A DNA stretch of 64,000 bases from PALSA-610 sp038239145 (GCA_038239145.1 JBBSFB010000002.1:82046-146045), one strand, 5' to 3'. Numbered from the stretch's first letter, positions 46,036-55,203 are shown. Notes: generated by a model not told the origin, from the letters alone. Translations and numbers: made by a program.

Positions 46036-47369
46036 GACGTCGTCACCTTGGCGTCGAGATCAGGTCCTTCGACCCCGCTCACCGTGGCGCGGACGATCGC
46101 ACCCGGGCGGGCGAACAGCTCACCACCGCCGATCAACCGGACGACGCCGTCGATCTCTGGGGCTTCGCGGTGCGTACGCCCGACCAGAATGTCGTCGTCG
46201 TCGGCGCCGTCGACCAGCACGTCGATCTCACGACCGACGAGTGCGCTCCTCGCGCTTGCGGTGATCGGCTCCTGCACCTCGGAACACTCGCGCAGCCGCT
46301 CGGTGACGAGCGAGTCCGCGATCCCGTCGCCGAGGTTCGCGGCTGCGGTGCCGTCCTCGCGAGAGAACGCGAAGAATCCGGCCCAGTCGAGGCGGACCGT
46401 GTCGAGGAACCCGAGCAGCTGGTCGTGGTCGGCTTCGGTCTCTCCCGGGAAGCCGACGATGAACGACGAACGGAACGCGGCCTCGGGCTCTTCTGCGCGG
46501 ATCCCGGCGATGATCTCTGTAAAGCGCTCACCGCTTCCCCATCGTTTCATGCTCCGCAGCAAACCGGGCGCTGCGTGCTGCAACGAGAGATCGAAGTAGG
46601 GCACCACCGACGGCAGTTCGAGCATCGTCGAGACGAGCGGGTCCTTGACCTCGGACGGGTAGAGATACAAAAGTCGAACGCGCGCCAAACCCTGCGCGCG
46701 CAGCGGGTCGAGCCGGCGAAGGAGCGGGGCGAGCGAACCCGGCTCGCCGGCATCTCGTCCGTACCAGGCGAGGTCCTGGGCAACCAACACGATCTCGGCG
46801 ACACCCTGCTCTACGAGGCTGCGCACCTCGGCCTCGATCGACTCGGGCGCACGCGAACGCTGCTTGCCCCGGAACGACGGGATCGCGCAGAACGCGCACG
46901 CACGATCGCAACCTTCGGCGACCTTGACGTACGCCCACGGCGCGCTCGGCGCGGGCCGGGGCAACTCGAGCAGGTCGCGCACGCCGGCCGGCTTGCGGCC
47001 GCGCATCACGACTTCGGCCAGCGATCCTTCGCCGGCGAACCCGACGACCGCGTCGGCTTCGGGCAGCGCGGCCGCGAGCTCGTCGCCGTAGCGCTCGGCC
47101 ATGCAACCCGTGACGACCATTCGCGCACCGGGCTTACGGCCGTCGGACAGCGCGAGCGCGACGTCGATCGACTCCTGGCGTGCCGCTTCGATGAACGCGC
47201 ACGTGTTCACGACGACGAGGTCGGCCTCTTCGGCCGAGTCGGCCGGCGTCAGGCCATCGGCCAGCAACGAGGCGATCACCTTGTCGGAGTCGACTGCGTT
47301 CTTGGGACAGCCCAGCGTCTCGACGTGAAATCGTTTTCCGGTCGTCGAGTCCGTGGGCATTCCCGTCAT
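46032..47369 (-). CDS. rimO: Ribosomal protein S12 methylthiotransferase
   Basis: A 445-residue radical-SAM methylthiotransferase. The N-terminal Cys motifs are RFHVETLGCPKNAVDSD, VNTCAFIEAARQES and VVTGCMAERYG. The radical SAM cluster is KVAEGCDRACAFCAIPSFRG, and the last part is a TRAM domain. It thiomethylates Asp89 of ribosomal protein S12. It is distinguished from MiaB by the GCPKN motif. It is upstream of pgsA with a 4-base overlap. Confidence 0.96.
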   Translation of the reverse strand: MTGMPTDSTTGKRFHVETLGCPKNAVDSDKVIASLLADGLTPADSAEEADLVVVNTCAFIEAARQESIDVALALSDGRKPGARMVVTGCMAERYGDELAAALPEADAVVGFAGEGSLAEVVMRGRKPAGVRDLLELPRPAPSAPWAYVKVAEGCDRACAFCAIPSFRGKQRSRAPESIEAEVRSLVEQGVAEIVLVAQDLAWYGRDAGEPGSLAPLLRRLDPLRAQGLARVRLLYLYPSEVKDPLVSTMLELPSVVPYFDLSLQHAAPGLLRSMKRWGSGERFTEIIAGIRAEEPEAAFRSSFIVGFPGETEADHDQLLGFLDTVRLDWAGFFAFSREDGTAAANLGDGIADSLVTERLRECSEVQEPITASARSALVGREIDVLVDGADDDDILVGRTHREAPEIDGVVRLIGGGELFARPGAIVRATVSGVEGPDLDAKVTTS

Positions 47370-47401
47370 CGTACCGACGCACCCCCGTACACTCGCCGCT
47401 C

Positions 47402-47863
47402 GTGGACGAACCGAGCCTGTGGTGCCCGTCGTGCGGATCCGAGTACCGCGTGGGAACGACCCGCTGTGCCGACTGCCGCGTGGCCCTCGTGACCGAGGAG
47501 CCGACCCATCTCACGAGGGCCGACGACGGCGACGAGGAGGCTGCGGACGGCCTGGTGGAGATCGGTGAGTTCCCCAAGATCCAGGCCCAAGTGCTGCGCC
47601 GGCGTCTGGAGACGGCGAGCGTCCCGGTGATGATCGAGTGGACGGGCGGGGCCGACGATCGGCGGGGCGTGCTGCTCGTGCCCGAGGACCAGGGCGAGTT
47701 CGCGGCTGCCGTCGTCAACGAGATCGACGTCGACGACGAGGACAGTGACGACTCACCGCACGCCTACGTGTCGCGCATCGAGGAACATCTCTCCGCGGTC
47801 GCCGGTCTGCTCGACGAGCTCCGCACCCGCCTCGACGACCTCGAAGCCGACGGCAAGCTCTGA
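47402..47863 (+). CDS. Zinc-ribbon protein with DUF2007-like domain
   Basis: A 153-residue protein with a GTG start. The N-terminal zinc ribbon is WCPSCGSEYRVGTTRCADCRVALV (two CxxC pairs). The next part, LVEIGEFPKIQAQVLRRRLETASVPVMIEWTGG...RGVLLVPEDQGEFAAAVV, resembles DUF2007 (putative signal-transducing domain). It ends in an acidic coiled-coil-like segment. It is divergent from rimO with a 32-base gap. The function is unknown. Confidence 0.75.
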   Translation: MDEPSLWCPSCGSEYRVGTTRCADCRVALVTEEPTHLTRADDGDEEAADGLVEIGEFPKIQAQVLRRRLETASVPVMIEWTGGADDRRGVLLVPEDQGEFAAAVVNEIDVDDEDSDDSPHAYVSRIEEHLSAVAGLLDELRTRLDDLEADGKL

Positions 47864-47946
47864 GCAGGTAACGAATCCCGGGCATCTGCGGTCAGACATC
47901 TCGACGGATGGCACGGAGCTATCCGCAAGTCACCAGGAGGTGGCAG

Positions 47947-48273
47947 ATGTACGACTTCGCAGTCGTCGCGTTGCTTGCGCTCGCGACGGTGAAGCTCGTC
48001 GATTTCCTTTCGGATGCAATCCCCCAGCTGCGCAACATGCGTTCGCTGGCGACGTTCGTGATCGGCGTCGGCGCGACGGTGTTGCTCGACTACTCGGTCT
48101 TCCGGGGCTTTGGCATCGGGATCCGCAACGACACCGTCGGTGTCTGGATCACGGGCTTCGTCGTCTCCGGGATGACCGTGCCGTGGCGGGCGCTGTTCGG
48201 CTACCTGACCCACGACCGGGCCACGGCCGACGAGACGCTCGGCGAGCACACGCCGAAGGTCCGCGCCGCGTAA
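47947..48273 (+). CDS. Small membrane protein of unknown function
   Basis: A 108-residue protein with a strong ribosome binding site (AGGAGG, 6 bases before ATG). It has about three hydrophobic segments: YDFAVVALLALATVKLVDFL, LATFVIGVGATVLLDY and TVGVWITGFVVSGMTVPWR. The C-terminal ~20 residues are polar. No family is recognised. A strong intrinsic terminator follows. An earlier in-frame ATG at 47908 is less likely. Confidence 0.7.
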   Translation: MYDFAVVALLALATVKLVDFLSDAIPQLRNMRSLATFVIGVGATVLLDYSVFRGFGIGIRNDTVGVWITGFVVSGMTVPWRALFGYLTHDRATADETLGEHTPKVRAA

Positions 48274-48295
48274 GCGCGAACGAGTGCGAGGACGG

Positions 48296-48331
48296 GGGCG
48301 GCGCAACGGCGCGCCGCCCTCTTTCTCGTTG
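48296..48331 (+). terminator. Intrinsic terminator between the membrane gene and ftsK
   Basis: A 9-bp G+C stem GGGCGGCGC / GCGCCGCCC (48296-48304 with 48311-48319), a 6-base loop and a T-rich tail TCTTTCTCGTT. It ends the small membrane-protein transcript and lies at the convergent junction with ftsK (stop at 48334). Confidence 0.8.
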
Positions 48332-48333
48332 CG

Positions 48334-50826
48334 TCACTCGCGTTCTTGCAGCTCCTGCAACTCTTCTACGCTCATCAGCACCGAGCGGGCCTTCGATCCT
48401 TCCGACGGACCGACAATGCCCCGGCGCTCGAGCAGATCCATCAGCCGTCCCGCGCGCGCGAAGCCCACCCGGAGTTTGCGTTGCAGCATGCTCGTCGAGC
48501 CGAGGCCGCTCGTCACGACGAGCTCCATCGCCTCGGCGAGCAGGTCGTCGGTCTCGTCTTCACCCCCGCGAGAACGACTCGCGGGTGCATCGGAACCCTG
48601 AATGCCTTCGATGTACTGCGGCTGGATGACCTGCCGCTTCCAGTGCGCGACGACCTTGCGCACGCACTCTTCGTCCACCCACGCACCCTGGATCCGGTCG
48701 GCCCGGCTCGACGACGCGTTGAGCAGCAACATGTCGCCCTTGCCGACGAGCTTTTCCGCGCCGCCCTGGTCGAGGATGACGCGGGAGTCGGCGAGCGTGC
48801 TCACACTGAACGCGATGCGGCTCGGGACGTTGGCTTTGATGACACCGGTGATCACGTCGACCGAAGGGCGCTGGGTTGCGATCACGAGGTGGATGCCGAC
48901 GGCGCGGGCCATCTGCGCGAGCCGACAGATGCTCGTCTCGACGTCGCGGGCTGCGATCATCATGAGGTCGGCGAGCTCGTCGACAACCACGACGATGAAC
49001 GGCAGGCGTTCGTAGGCCTTCCCCGTGTCGGGATCGGGATCGTCCTCGGTCGGGATGTCACCCTTGTCGTACATCGAGTTGTAGCCGGTGATGTCGCGCA
49101 CACCGATGTCGGCGAGGAGGTCGTAGCGCATCTCCATCTCGCGCACGGCCCAGTCGAGTGCGTTGGCCGCCTTCTTGGGATTCGTCACGACCTCGGTGAG
49201 CAGGTGCGGCACGTTGTTGTACTGCCCCATCTCGACGCGCTTGGGGTCGATGAGTATCAGCCGCACCTCGTCGGGCGTCGTCCGCATGAGGATCGACGTG
49301 ACGATCGTGTTGATGCACGACGATTTGCCGGCACCGGTCTGCCCTGCGATCAACACGTGCGGGAACGTCGCCAGGTTCGCGAACACGGCCCGGCCCGCGA
49401 TGTCGCGACCCATGCTCACTTCGAGTGGGAGCTTGGCTTTCTTGGCTTCGGGACTGCTCAGGATGTCGCCCAACGTCACAATCGGGCGCATCTTGTTGGG
49501 GACCTCGACACCGATCGCGCTGCGCCCTGGAATCGGAGCGAGGATGCGGACGTCGTGGCTCGCCATCGCGTACGCGATCTCTTTGGAGAGGCTCGTGACC
49601 TTGCTGACCTTGACGCCGGCCGCGAGCTCCAGTTCGTAGCGCGTCACGGTGGGGCCGACCGTCGCGTCGATCAGGCGCGCGTCGACGCCGAACTCGCGCA
49701 TCGTCGCTTCCAACACGTCGCCACCCTGCTTGACCATGCGAGTGTCGATCTCGCGCTTCTCGCTCCGCTTGAGGATGCTCGTGGCGGGGAGCTTCCACAC
49801 GACCTTCGGGACCGGTCGGGCCTTCTCGGGATCGTCGTGATCCTCGCCGTCGACTTCGGCCGCAGCCTCCTCGTCGACGTCCTCCTCCTCCTCGCCTTCG
49901 TCTGCTTCGTATTCCTCTTCCTCGTCGTACTCCTCGTATTCCTCTTCCGCGTACTCGCCGTCCTCGTCTTCTGCTTCCTCGACCTCTTCGTCTGCTTCTT
50001 CTTCTTCGTACTCCTCGTACTCGACGTCCTCGTCGTCGGCTTCGAGTTCTACCCCCTCTTCGATCTCGGGGTACGGCCGCGTGAGGTCGAGCATTGGTTC
50101 GGGATCGGACTGGTCGAACAACACCGCGCGCTTGGTCGATGCCGGCGCGGATTCGTGTTGGTTCGCGCCGGCTTCGCCTCGCTCCGACGGCAAGGTCAGC
50201 ATCGTTCGGGCCTGACGCCCCACGAAGCGACTTCCGGTTGCGAGGTACTGCACGATCTGGCGGACGCCCGTGCCGACGACGAGCAACAGGCCGAGCGCAC
50301 CGATCGCGACGAGGACGATCGCGGCCCCGGCACTCCCGAGGCCGGCCCGCAGCGGCGCGCCGATCGCGGCGCCGATCAGACCGCCGGCCTTGCGCAGTGG
50401 CTCGAGGGAACCGGTCGCCGACTTCGAACGAGCGAGATGGAAACCGCCGACCACAGCCCCGCACACCAGGAACAGGCCGAGCCCGAACCGCAGCCCGCGT
50501 TTGGCGACCTCTTCGTCGTCGTCGTTACGCCGTTGCACGACCGTCGACGCGGCCGCGGCCAGCGACGCGATGGGCACGAGAACCTTGCCCCGTCCGAGAA
50601 GATCGGCGGCGGCCGTATCGATGCCACGCCCGATCGGACCGACCACATCGGAGAAGATCGCGAGCAGGCTCAGCAGGCCGAAGACGGCGAGCCCGATCGC
50701 GAGCGCGTCGACGCGGTGATCGGCGAGCTGCTCGGAGAATTCGTCGCGCCAGGCGGCACGAGTCTTGACACGAGCTTTCGCCCGCTTCCGTCCGCGCGCG
50801 GACTTGGACTGACGGCGCGAAGCCAT
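48334..50826 (-). CDS. ftsK: DNA translocase FtsK/SpoIIIE
   Basis: An 830-residue protein. The basic N-terminus is followed by four membrane segments (about residues 35-190). A long acidic linker (~245-345) consists mostly of Glu, Asp and Tyr. The motor domain has Walker A LIAGQTGAGKSSCINTIV, Walker B LPFIVVVVDELADLMM and the FtsK loops around RAVGIHLVIATQRPSVDVITG. The winged-helix gamma domain is at the C-terminus (LQRKLRVGFARAGRLMDLLERRGIVGP). It pumps chromosomes at the septum during division. The SDR and rnj genes lie upstream on the same strand. Confidence 0.95.
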   Translation of the reverse strand: MASRRQSKSARGRKRAKARVKTRAAWRDEFSEQLADHRVDALAIGLAVFGLLSLLAIFSDVVGPIGRGIDTAAADLLGRGKVLVPIASLAAAASTVVQRRNDDDEEVAKRGLRFGLGLFLVCGAVVGGFHLARSKSATGSLEPLRKAGGLIGAAIGAPLRAGLGSAGAAIVLVAIGALGLLLVVGTGVRQIVQYLATGSRFVGRQARTMLTLPSERGEAGANQHESAPASTKRAVLFDQSDPEPMLDLTRPYPEIEEGVELEADDEDVEYEEYEEEEADEEVEEAEDEDGEYAEEEYEEYDEEEEYEADEGEEEEDVDEEAAAEVDGEDHDDPEKARPVPKVVWKLPATSILKRSEKREIDTRMVKQGGDVLEATMREFGVDARLIDATVGPTVTRYELELAAGVKVSKVTSLSKEIAYAMASHDVRILAPIPGRSAIGVEVPNKMRPIVTLGDILSSPEAKKAKLPLEVSMGRDIAGRAVFANLATFPHVLIAGQTGAGKSSCINTIVTSILMRTTPDEVRLILIDPKRVEMGQYNNVPHLLTEVVTNPKKAANALDWAVREMEMRYDLLADIGVRDITGYNSMYDKGDIPTEDDPDPDTGKAYERLPFIVVVVDELADLMMIAARDVETSICRLAQMARAVGIHLVIATQRPSVDVITGVIKANVPSRIAFSVSTLADSRVILDQGGAEKLVGKGDMLLLNASSSRADRIQGAWVDEECVRKVVAHWKRQVIQPQYIEGIQGSDAPASRSRGGEDETDDLLAEAMELVVTSGLGSTSMLQRKLRVGFARAGRLMDLLERRGIVGPSEGSKARSVLMSVEELQELQERE

Positions 50827-50919
50827 AGCTCAAAGCTAACACCGGCCACTCTGACCACAGGGGGATCGTGGGCCCGACCAGGGCCGACGCCCGGAGACCA
50901 CCACGACCGGCGCGCGGGA

Positions 50920-51687
50920 CTACAGGGCCGACGAGTAGCCGCCGTCGACCGGGTACGTCTGGCCGGTGATCCACGAGCCGGCCTCGCTGCACAGGAGTGC
51001 CACGAGGAGGGCCGGATCCTCGGGGCGCCCGAGCCGGGGCACCGTATAGTGGCGAGCCATCTTGTTCTCGAGCTCGGGGTTCTTGGTGAGGGCGTCTTCG
51101 AGCACACCCGTCTTCATCGTCCCGAGCGCGACGCAATTCGCGGTCACACCGTGGGGGCCGACCTCGGCCGCGAGCCCCCGGGTGAAGCCCATCGCCCCGG
51201 CCTTGGCCGCGCCGTAGATCGCTTGGAAGCGCTCGCCCTTTCGGCCGGCGTCGGAGACGATCGTGACGACCCTCCCCCACCCGTGCTCGACCATCGAGCC
51301 CACGTACGCGTGGGTGACGTGCAGCACGGCGCCGAGGTTGAGGCGCATCGTGCCTTCCCAATCCTCGGGGCTCGTATCGACGAAGAGCTTCAGCTCACCG
51401 AAGCCCGTCGTCGGGATCCCGGCGTTGTTGACGAGGATGTCGACCGGGCCCGTGGTCTCGCGCATGCGCGTGATCTTGAGCGGGCTCGTGACGTCGGACT
51501 TGACCGGACGCGCGTGGGCGTCGCCGCCGAGTTGGGCGGCGACCGCGGCGGCGCGTTCTTCGAAGATGTCGTTGACCCAGACGAACGCGCCCGCGCGAAC
51601 GAGCGCGCCGCAGATCTCGGTGCCGACGCCGTTCCCACCACCGGTCACGAGGGCCGTGCGACCGGTCAGATCGATCTCGACCGTCAC
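50920..51687 (-). CDS. Short-chain dehydrogenase/reductase
   Basis: A 255-residue classical SDR with the motif ALVTGGGNGVGTEICGALV, NNAGIPTTG, the catalytic Ser in VVTIVSDAGRK, and Tyr/Lys in IYGAAKAGAMGF. The C-terminus reads SWITGQTYPVDGGYSSAL. The family includes 3-oxoacyl-ACP reductases, but no function is certain. It starts with GTG (51687), five bases after the RNase J stop (51693), and so lies in the chain rnj / SDR / ftsK. Confidence 0.9.
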   Translation of the reverse strand: MTVEIDLTGRTALVTGGGNGVGTEICGALVRAGAFVWVNDIFEERAAAVAAQLGGDAHARPVKSDVTSPLKITRMRETTGPVDILVNNAGIPTTGFGELKLFVDTSPEDWEGTMRLNLGAVLHVTHAYVGSMVEHGWGRVVTIVSDAGRKGERFQAIYGAAKAGAMGFTRGLAAEVGPHGVTANCVALGTMKTGVLEDALTKNPELENKMARHYTVPRLGRPEDPALLVALLCSEAGSWITGQTYPVDGGYSSAL

Positions 51688-51692
51688 CCGAC

Positions 51693-53354
51693 TCAGATCT
51701 CCATCACGACGGGGATCACCTGAGGCCGGCGCCGGGTGCGCTCGTCGATGAACCGGGCGAGCGACTTGCGGCAGTGGCGGCGCATCGTGTCGAAGTCGGT
51801 CGCGCCTTCGTGCGCGGCTTTCGCGATGGAGTCGCGCACGACCTGCTTGGCGTCTTCGATCAATCCGTCGGCTTCGGGTGCGTACACCCAGCCCCGGGTG
51901 ACGATCTCGGGGCCGGTCACGATCTCGCCGGTCGCGGCATCGACCGTCACGATCACCACGACGACACCCTCTTCCGAGAGCATGCGCCGGTCGCGCAGCA
52001 CGCCGTGGCTGACGTCGCCGACGATGCCGTCGACGTACATGTAGCCCGCAGGAACCGCCCGGCGCTCGACTTCGGCGCCGGCCTCGTTGATCGTGACCGC
52101 GTCGCCGTCCTCGCAGATGATCACGTTGTTGTCGCCCACGCCGATCTCGTGCGCGAGCTGCGCATGGTGCACGAGGTGGCGGTATTCGCCGTGGACGGGG
52201 ACGAACCACTCCGGCTGGAGCAGGCTCAACATGAACTTCAGCTCTTCTTGTGACGCGTGCCCGGACACGTGCACGGGCGAGTTGCGGTCGTGCACGACTT
52301 CGGCTCCGGCCCGGTGCATCGAGTCGATGACCCTCGAAACGTTCGACTCGTTGCCGGGAATGGCATGGGCGCTGATCACGACAACGTCGTCGGGCGAGAC
52401 TTTGACGTACTTGTGTTCGTGCGCAGCCATCAACGACAACGCGCTCATCGGCTCACCTTGCGAACCGGTGCAGACGATGCAGATCTGCCCCGGTGCGTAC
52501 CGCGACGTCTCCTCGATGTCGATGATCGCGTAGTCGGGCAGTTCGATGAACCCGCGTTCGCGCGCCATCGCGACGTTCTGCACCATCGACCGGCCGACGA
52601 ACGCGATCTTGCGACCGTGCGCCGTCGCAGCCTGGGCGACCTGCTCCACTCGATGGAGGTGCGACGCGAAGCTGGCGATGATGAAGCGCTTGTCGGGATG
52701 TTCGCGGAACAGCGACCGCATCGCCGCGCCGACCGTCGACTCCGACGGCGTGAAGCCGGGGCGTTCGGCATTGGTCGAGTCGGACATCAGCAGGCGGATC
52801 CCGCCGTCGCGGCGCGCCAACTCGCCCAGCAGTGCGAGGTCGGTGTGGCGACCGTCGACCGGCGTGAGGTCGAGCTTGAAGTCGCCGGTGTGCACGATCG
52901 TGCCCTCGGGTGTGAAGAACGCGACCGCGAAGCCGTGCGGAACCGAGTGGGTGACGGGAATGAACTGGCAGTCGATCGGACCGATGCGCACGCGCTCACC
53001 GTCGACCACCGGGATCAGCTCGGTGCGATCGAGCATCCCCGCTTCCTCGATGCGGTTCCGCGCCAGTGCGAGCGACAACGCGGAGCCGTAGATCGGAACG
53101 GAGATGTCGCGCAGCAAGAAGGCCAGGCCGCCGGCGTGGTCCTCGTGCGCGTGGGTGAGCAGGACGGCCTCGACGCGCTCCGCATTCTCGCGGAGGTACG
53201 TGAAATCGGGCAGGACGAGGTCGATTCCCGGCATGTCGGCATCGGGGAACATGATCCCGCAGTCGACGACCAGGATGCGGTCGTCGACCTCGAGGCAAAA
53301 GCAGTTCCGGCCGATCTCGCCGAGCCCGCCGAGAAAAACGATCCGGACCGACAT
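51693..53354 (-). CDS. rnj: Ribonuclease J
   Basis: A 553-residue metallo-beta-lactamase-fold RNase. The metal motif is VLLTHAHEDHAGGLAFLL, with HTGDFKLD, the beta-CASP segment and the C-terminal conserved HVSGHASQEELKFML. It has endonuclease and 5'-3' exonuclease activity in RNA processing and decay. The ATG 53354 start gives a normal length (~550-560). The open frame runs further upstream, but that region is the 21-bp repeat. Confidence 0.95.
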   Translation of the reverse strand: MSVRIVFLGGLGEIGRNCFCLEVDDRILVVDCGIMFPDADMPGIDLVLPDFTYLRENAERVEAVLLTHAHEDHAGGLAFLLRDISVPIYGSALSLALARNRIEEAGMLDRTELIPVVDGERVRIGPIDCQFIPVTHSVPHGFAVAFFTPEGTIVHTGDFKLDLTPVDGRHTDLALLGELARRDGGIRLLMSDSTNAERPGFTPSESTVGAAMRSLFREHPDKRFIIASFASHLHRVEQVAQAATAHGRKIAFVGRSMVQNVAMARERGFIELPDYAIIDIEETSRYAPGQICIVCTGSQGEPMSALSLMAAHEHKYVKVSPDDVVVISAHAIPGNESNVSRVIDSMHRAGAEVVHDRNSPVHVSGHASQEELKFMLSLLQPEWFVPVHGEYRHLVHHAQLAHEIGVGDNNVIICEDGDAVTINEAGAEVERRAVPAGYMYVDGIVGDVSHGVLRDRRMLSEEGVVVVIVTVDAATGEIVTGPEIVTRGWVYAPEADGLIEDAKQVVRDSIAKAAHEGATDFDTMRRHCRKSLARFIDERTRRRPQVIPVVMEI

Positions 53355-53403
53355 CACCCGCACGCTACAGCGGCGCGAGCCGAGCCCGCGCCGCTCGCGA
53401 GAG

Positions 53404-53486
53404 CTACGCGCCGGCTGCCTACTCGCTACGCGCCGGTGCCTACTCGCTACGCGCCGGTGCCTACTCGCTACGCGCCGGCTGCGGCC
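53404..53486. repeat. 21-bp tandem repeat containing the stop codon of the diiron-protein gene
   Basis: About 3.5-4 copies of a 21-base unit (consensus CTACGCGCCGGTGCCTACTCG) lie between the rnj start and the 3' end of the ferritin-like gene. The last copy holds the final codons and the stop codon (CTA on the plus strand) of that gene. The first copy has an extra base (22 bases). Copy-number changes would lengthen only the intergenic part. It is most likely slipped-strand duplication of the gene's 3' end. Confidence 0.85.
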
Positions 53487-54604
53487 GCCTGCTCGCGGTC
53501 CTTGGCGACCTCGTCGAGCATGGCGTATTCCTCGCCGGTGTCGACCCAGTCCTCGAACTGGATCACGCCGAGCTCGGTGAAGCGCTCGCGCAGCCAACCC
53601 TGGTTGCGGTCGAGCAGGCCGAGCTTCTTGCAGTTCGGCACGATCTTCGAGAACAGGATGTTCTGGAAGATGAGCCGGGTCTCGTCGGCCATGACGAGCT
53701 CGAGCGCGTCCTTGACCGGCACGCCCATCCGGTCCCAGACCTCTTGCTGCAGGAACCGGTCACGCATGCGCACGGCCGCCTCGAAGGCGAACTCCTGGCG
53801 GTCCTTCATCTCCGCGTCGGAGAGCTCCTTGTAGTACTCCTGCAACGAGAGCACCCCGAACGCCACATGGCGGGCCTCGTCGCTCATGACGTACCGGAGG
53901 AGCTGCTTCAGCAGCGGCTCGGTAGTCATCTGGTGCATGAAGCCGAAGGCGGCGAGGGCGAGCCCCTCGACCATGATCTGCATCCCGAGGTACGTCATGT
54001 CCCAGCGGCTGTCGGCGAGGATGTCGTCGAGGAGCAGCTCGAGGTGCGCGTTGATCGGGTAGTGACCCGAGAGCTTCTCGTCGAGGTACTTGGCGAACAC
54101 CTCGACGTGGCGCGCCTCGTCGACCACCTGGGTGGCGGCGTAATACTTCGCGTCGATCCACGGGACGGTCTCGACGATGCGGGCGGTGCACAGCAGCGCG
54201 CCCTGCTCTCCGTGCAGAAACTGCGAGAGAGTCCAGTTCTGACCTTCGATCGCGAGCTCGACCCATTCTTTCTCGGTCCATTTCGCGAACGGCGTGCCCG
54301 AGAGGTCGACGTTGTCACCGAAGAACTGCACGTCCTCACGGTTCATCTCGTTGAGGGCGAGCGCCTCCTGGTCGACAGGAGTCGACCAGTCAAGGTCGGT
54401 GGTGACGTTCCACTGCGACGTCTTCGCCTTCTCGTAGAGCTTCCCGAGCGCGGGACGGCTGCGCTCGTAGTCCCAGGTGAACACGGTGTCGAAGTTGGCG
54501 CCGACGGCGTGGTCCGTCGCGTCGACGTCGGTGTTGCTGACCGACAGGATCGCTTCGAGATCGTTGATCTCGTCGCGACCGATCATTTCGTTGTTGGTGG
54601 TCAT
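53468..54604 (-). CDS. Ferritin-like diiron (R2/AurF-type) oxygenase family protein
   Basis: A 378-residue protein. Two DEARH motifs (CVVDEARHVEVFAKY-like VVDEARHVEVF and MSDEARHVAFG) and Glu residues in FLHGEQGAL and IMVEGLALAAF give a six-ligand diiron site in a four-helix bundle. The pattern resembles AurF-type N-oxygenases and R2-like oxidases. The substrate is unknown. The ATG overlaps the stop of the TetR gene (ATGA), so they are coupled. The C-terminal AAAAGA end lies in the 21-bp repeat. Confidence 0.85.
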   Translation of the reverse strand: MTTNNEMIGRDEINDLEAILSVSNTDVDATDHAVGANFDTVFTWDYERSRPALGKLYEKAKTSQWNVTTDLDWSTPVDQEALALNEMNREDVQFFGDNVDLSGTPFAKWTEKEWVELAIEGQNWTLSQFLHGEQGALLCTARIVETVPWIDAKYYAATQVVDEARHVEVFAKYLDEKLSGHYPINAHLELLLDDILADSRWDMTYLGMQIMVEGLALAAFGFMHQMTTEPLLKQLLRYVMSDEARHVAFGVLSLQEYYKELSDAEMKDRQEFAFEAAVRMRDRFLQQEVWDRMGVPVKDALELVMADETRLIFQNILFSKIVPNCKKLGLLDRNQGWLRERFTELGVIQFEDWVDTGEEYAMLDEVAKDREQAAAAGA

Positions 54605-55203
54605 CGGGACACTCCTTGGGAGTTGACGAAACCCGGGACGACGAAGTCGTCGACGAGAGCGCGAACGTGCTCCGCGTCGGCGATGTCGAAATTCTCGGAA
54701 GGACTGAAGAGATACGAAAGCGTGATGCGGGCGAGCCATTCACCGAGGCGGGCGGCGGCGTCCTCGTCGAGGAAGTTCGCGAAGGCGGGGCCGACGAGGC
54801 CGGCGGCAGTGCGCAGCACGGCGTCTTCGCGCTCGAAGGCCAGGAACGGGACGAGTAACTCGGGCTCGTAGAGCGCGACGAACGTCAGCGCCGGATGGTT
54901 GCGGAGGAACCGGGCGGCGGTAGCGATCACCGACGTGATCGCGCCCGTGAGCGATTCCTCGACCGCGGCGGCGTCGAGAACGGCGCCCCGGAGCACTGCG
55001 ACCTCGCGGGCGACGAGCGCCACCAGCAGGCGCTGCTTGTTCGCGAAGCACCGGTAGACGGTCGCCCGCGCACACCCGGCCTCACGGGCGACGTCATCGA
55101 GCGTGGTCTTGGCCAGGCCGAATCGCCCGACGCAGGTCAGCGCGGCATCCAGGATCCTCGACGCCTGCGGGCTGAGGTCGGCGAATTCCACTACTTGAGA
55201 CAC
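54601..55203 (-). CDS. TetR/AcrR family regulator coupled to the diiron protein
   Basis: A 200-residue protein. The N-terminal HTH is RILDAALTCVGRFGLAKTTLDDVAREAGCARATVYRCFANKQRLLVALV. The C-terminal domain reads as a TetR ligand-binding part. Its coupling by ATGA overlap to the ferritin-like gene suggests it regulates that gene and itself. The ligand is unknown. No obvious operator palindrome is seen in the 66-base gap upstream. Confidence 0.9.
   Translation of the reverse strand: MSQVVEFADLSPQASRILDAALTCVGRFGLAKTTLDDVAREAGCARATVYRCFANKQRLLVALVAREVAVLRGAVLDAAAVEESLTGAITSVIATAARFLRNHPALTFVALYEPELLVPFLAFEREDAVLRTAAGLVGPAFANFLDEDAAARLGEWLARITLSYLFSPSENFDIADAEHVRALVDDFVVPGFVNSQGVSR

Noticed and set aside
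48346..51723. 1125-codon open frame antisense to ftsK and the SDR
   Set aside because: It is a mirror of ftsK coding bias. The Leu/Val/Phe-rich stretch matches the complement of the acidic linker.
53404..53486. CRISPR array
   Set aside because: Units are contiguous with no spacers and are 21 bases long. No cas genes are nearby.
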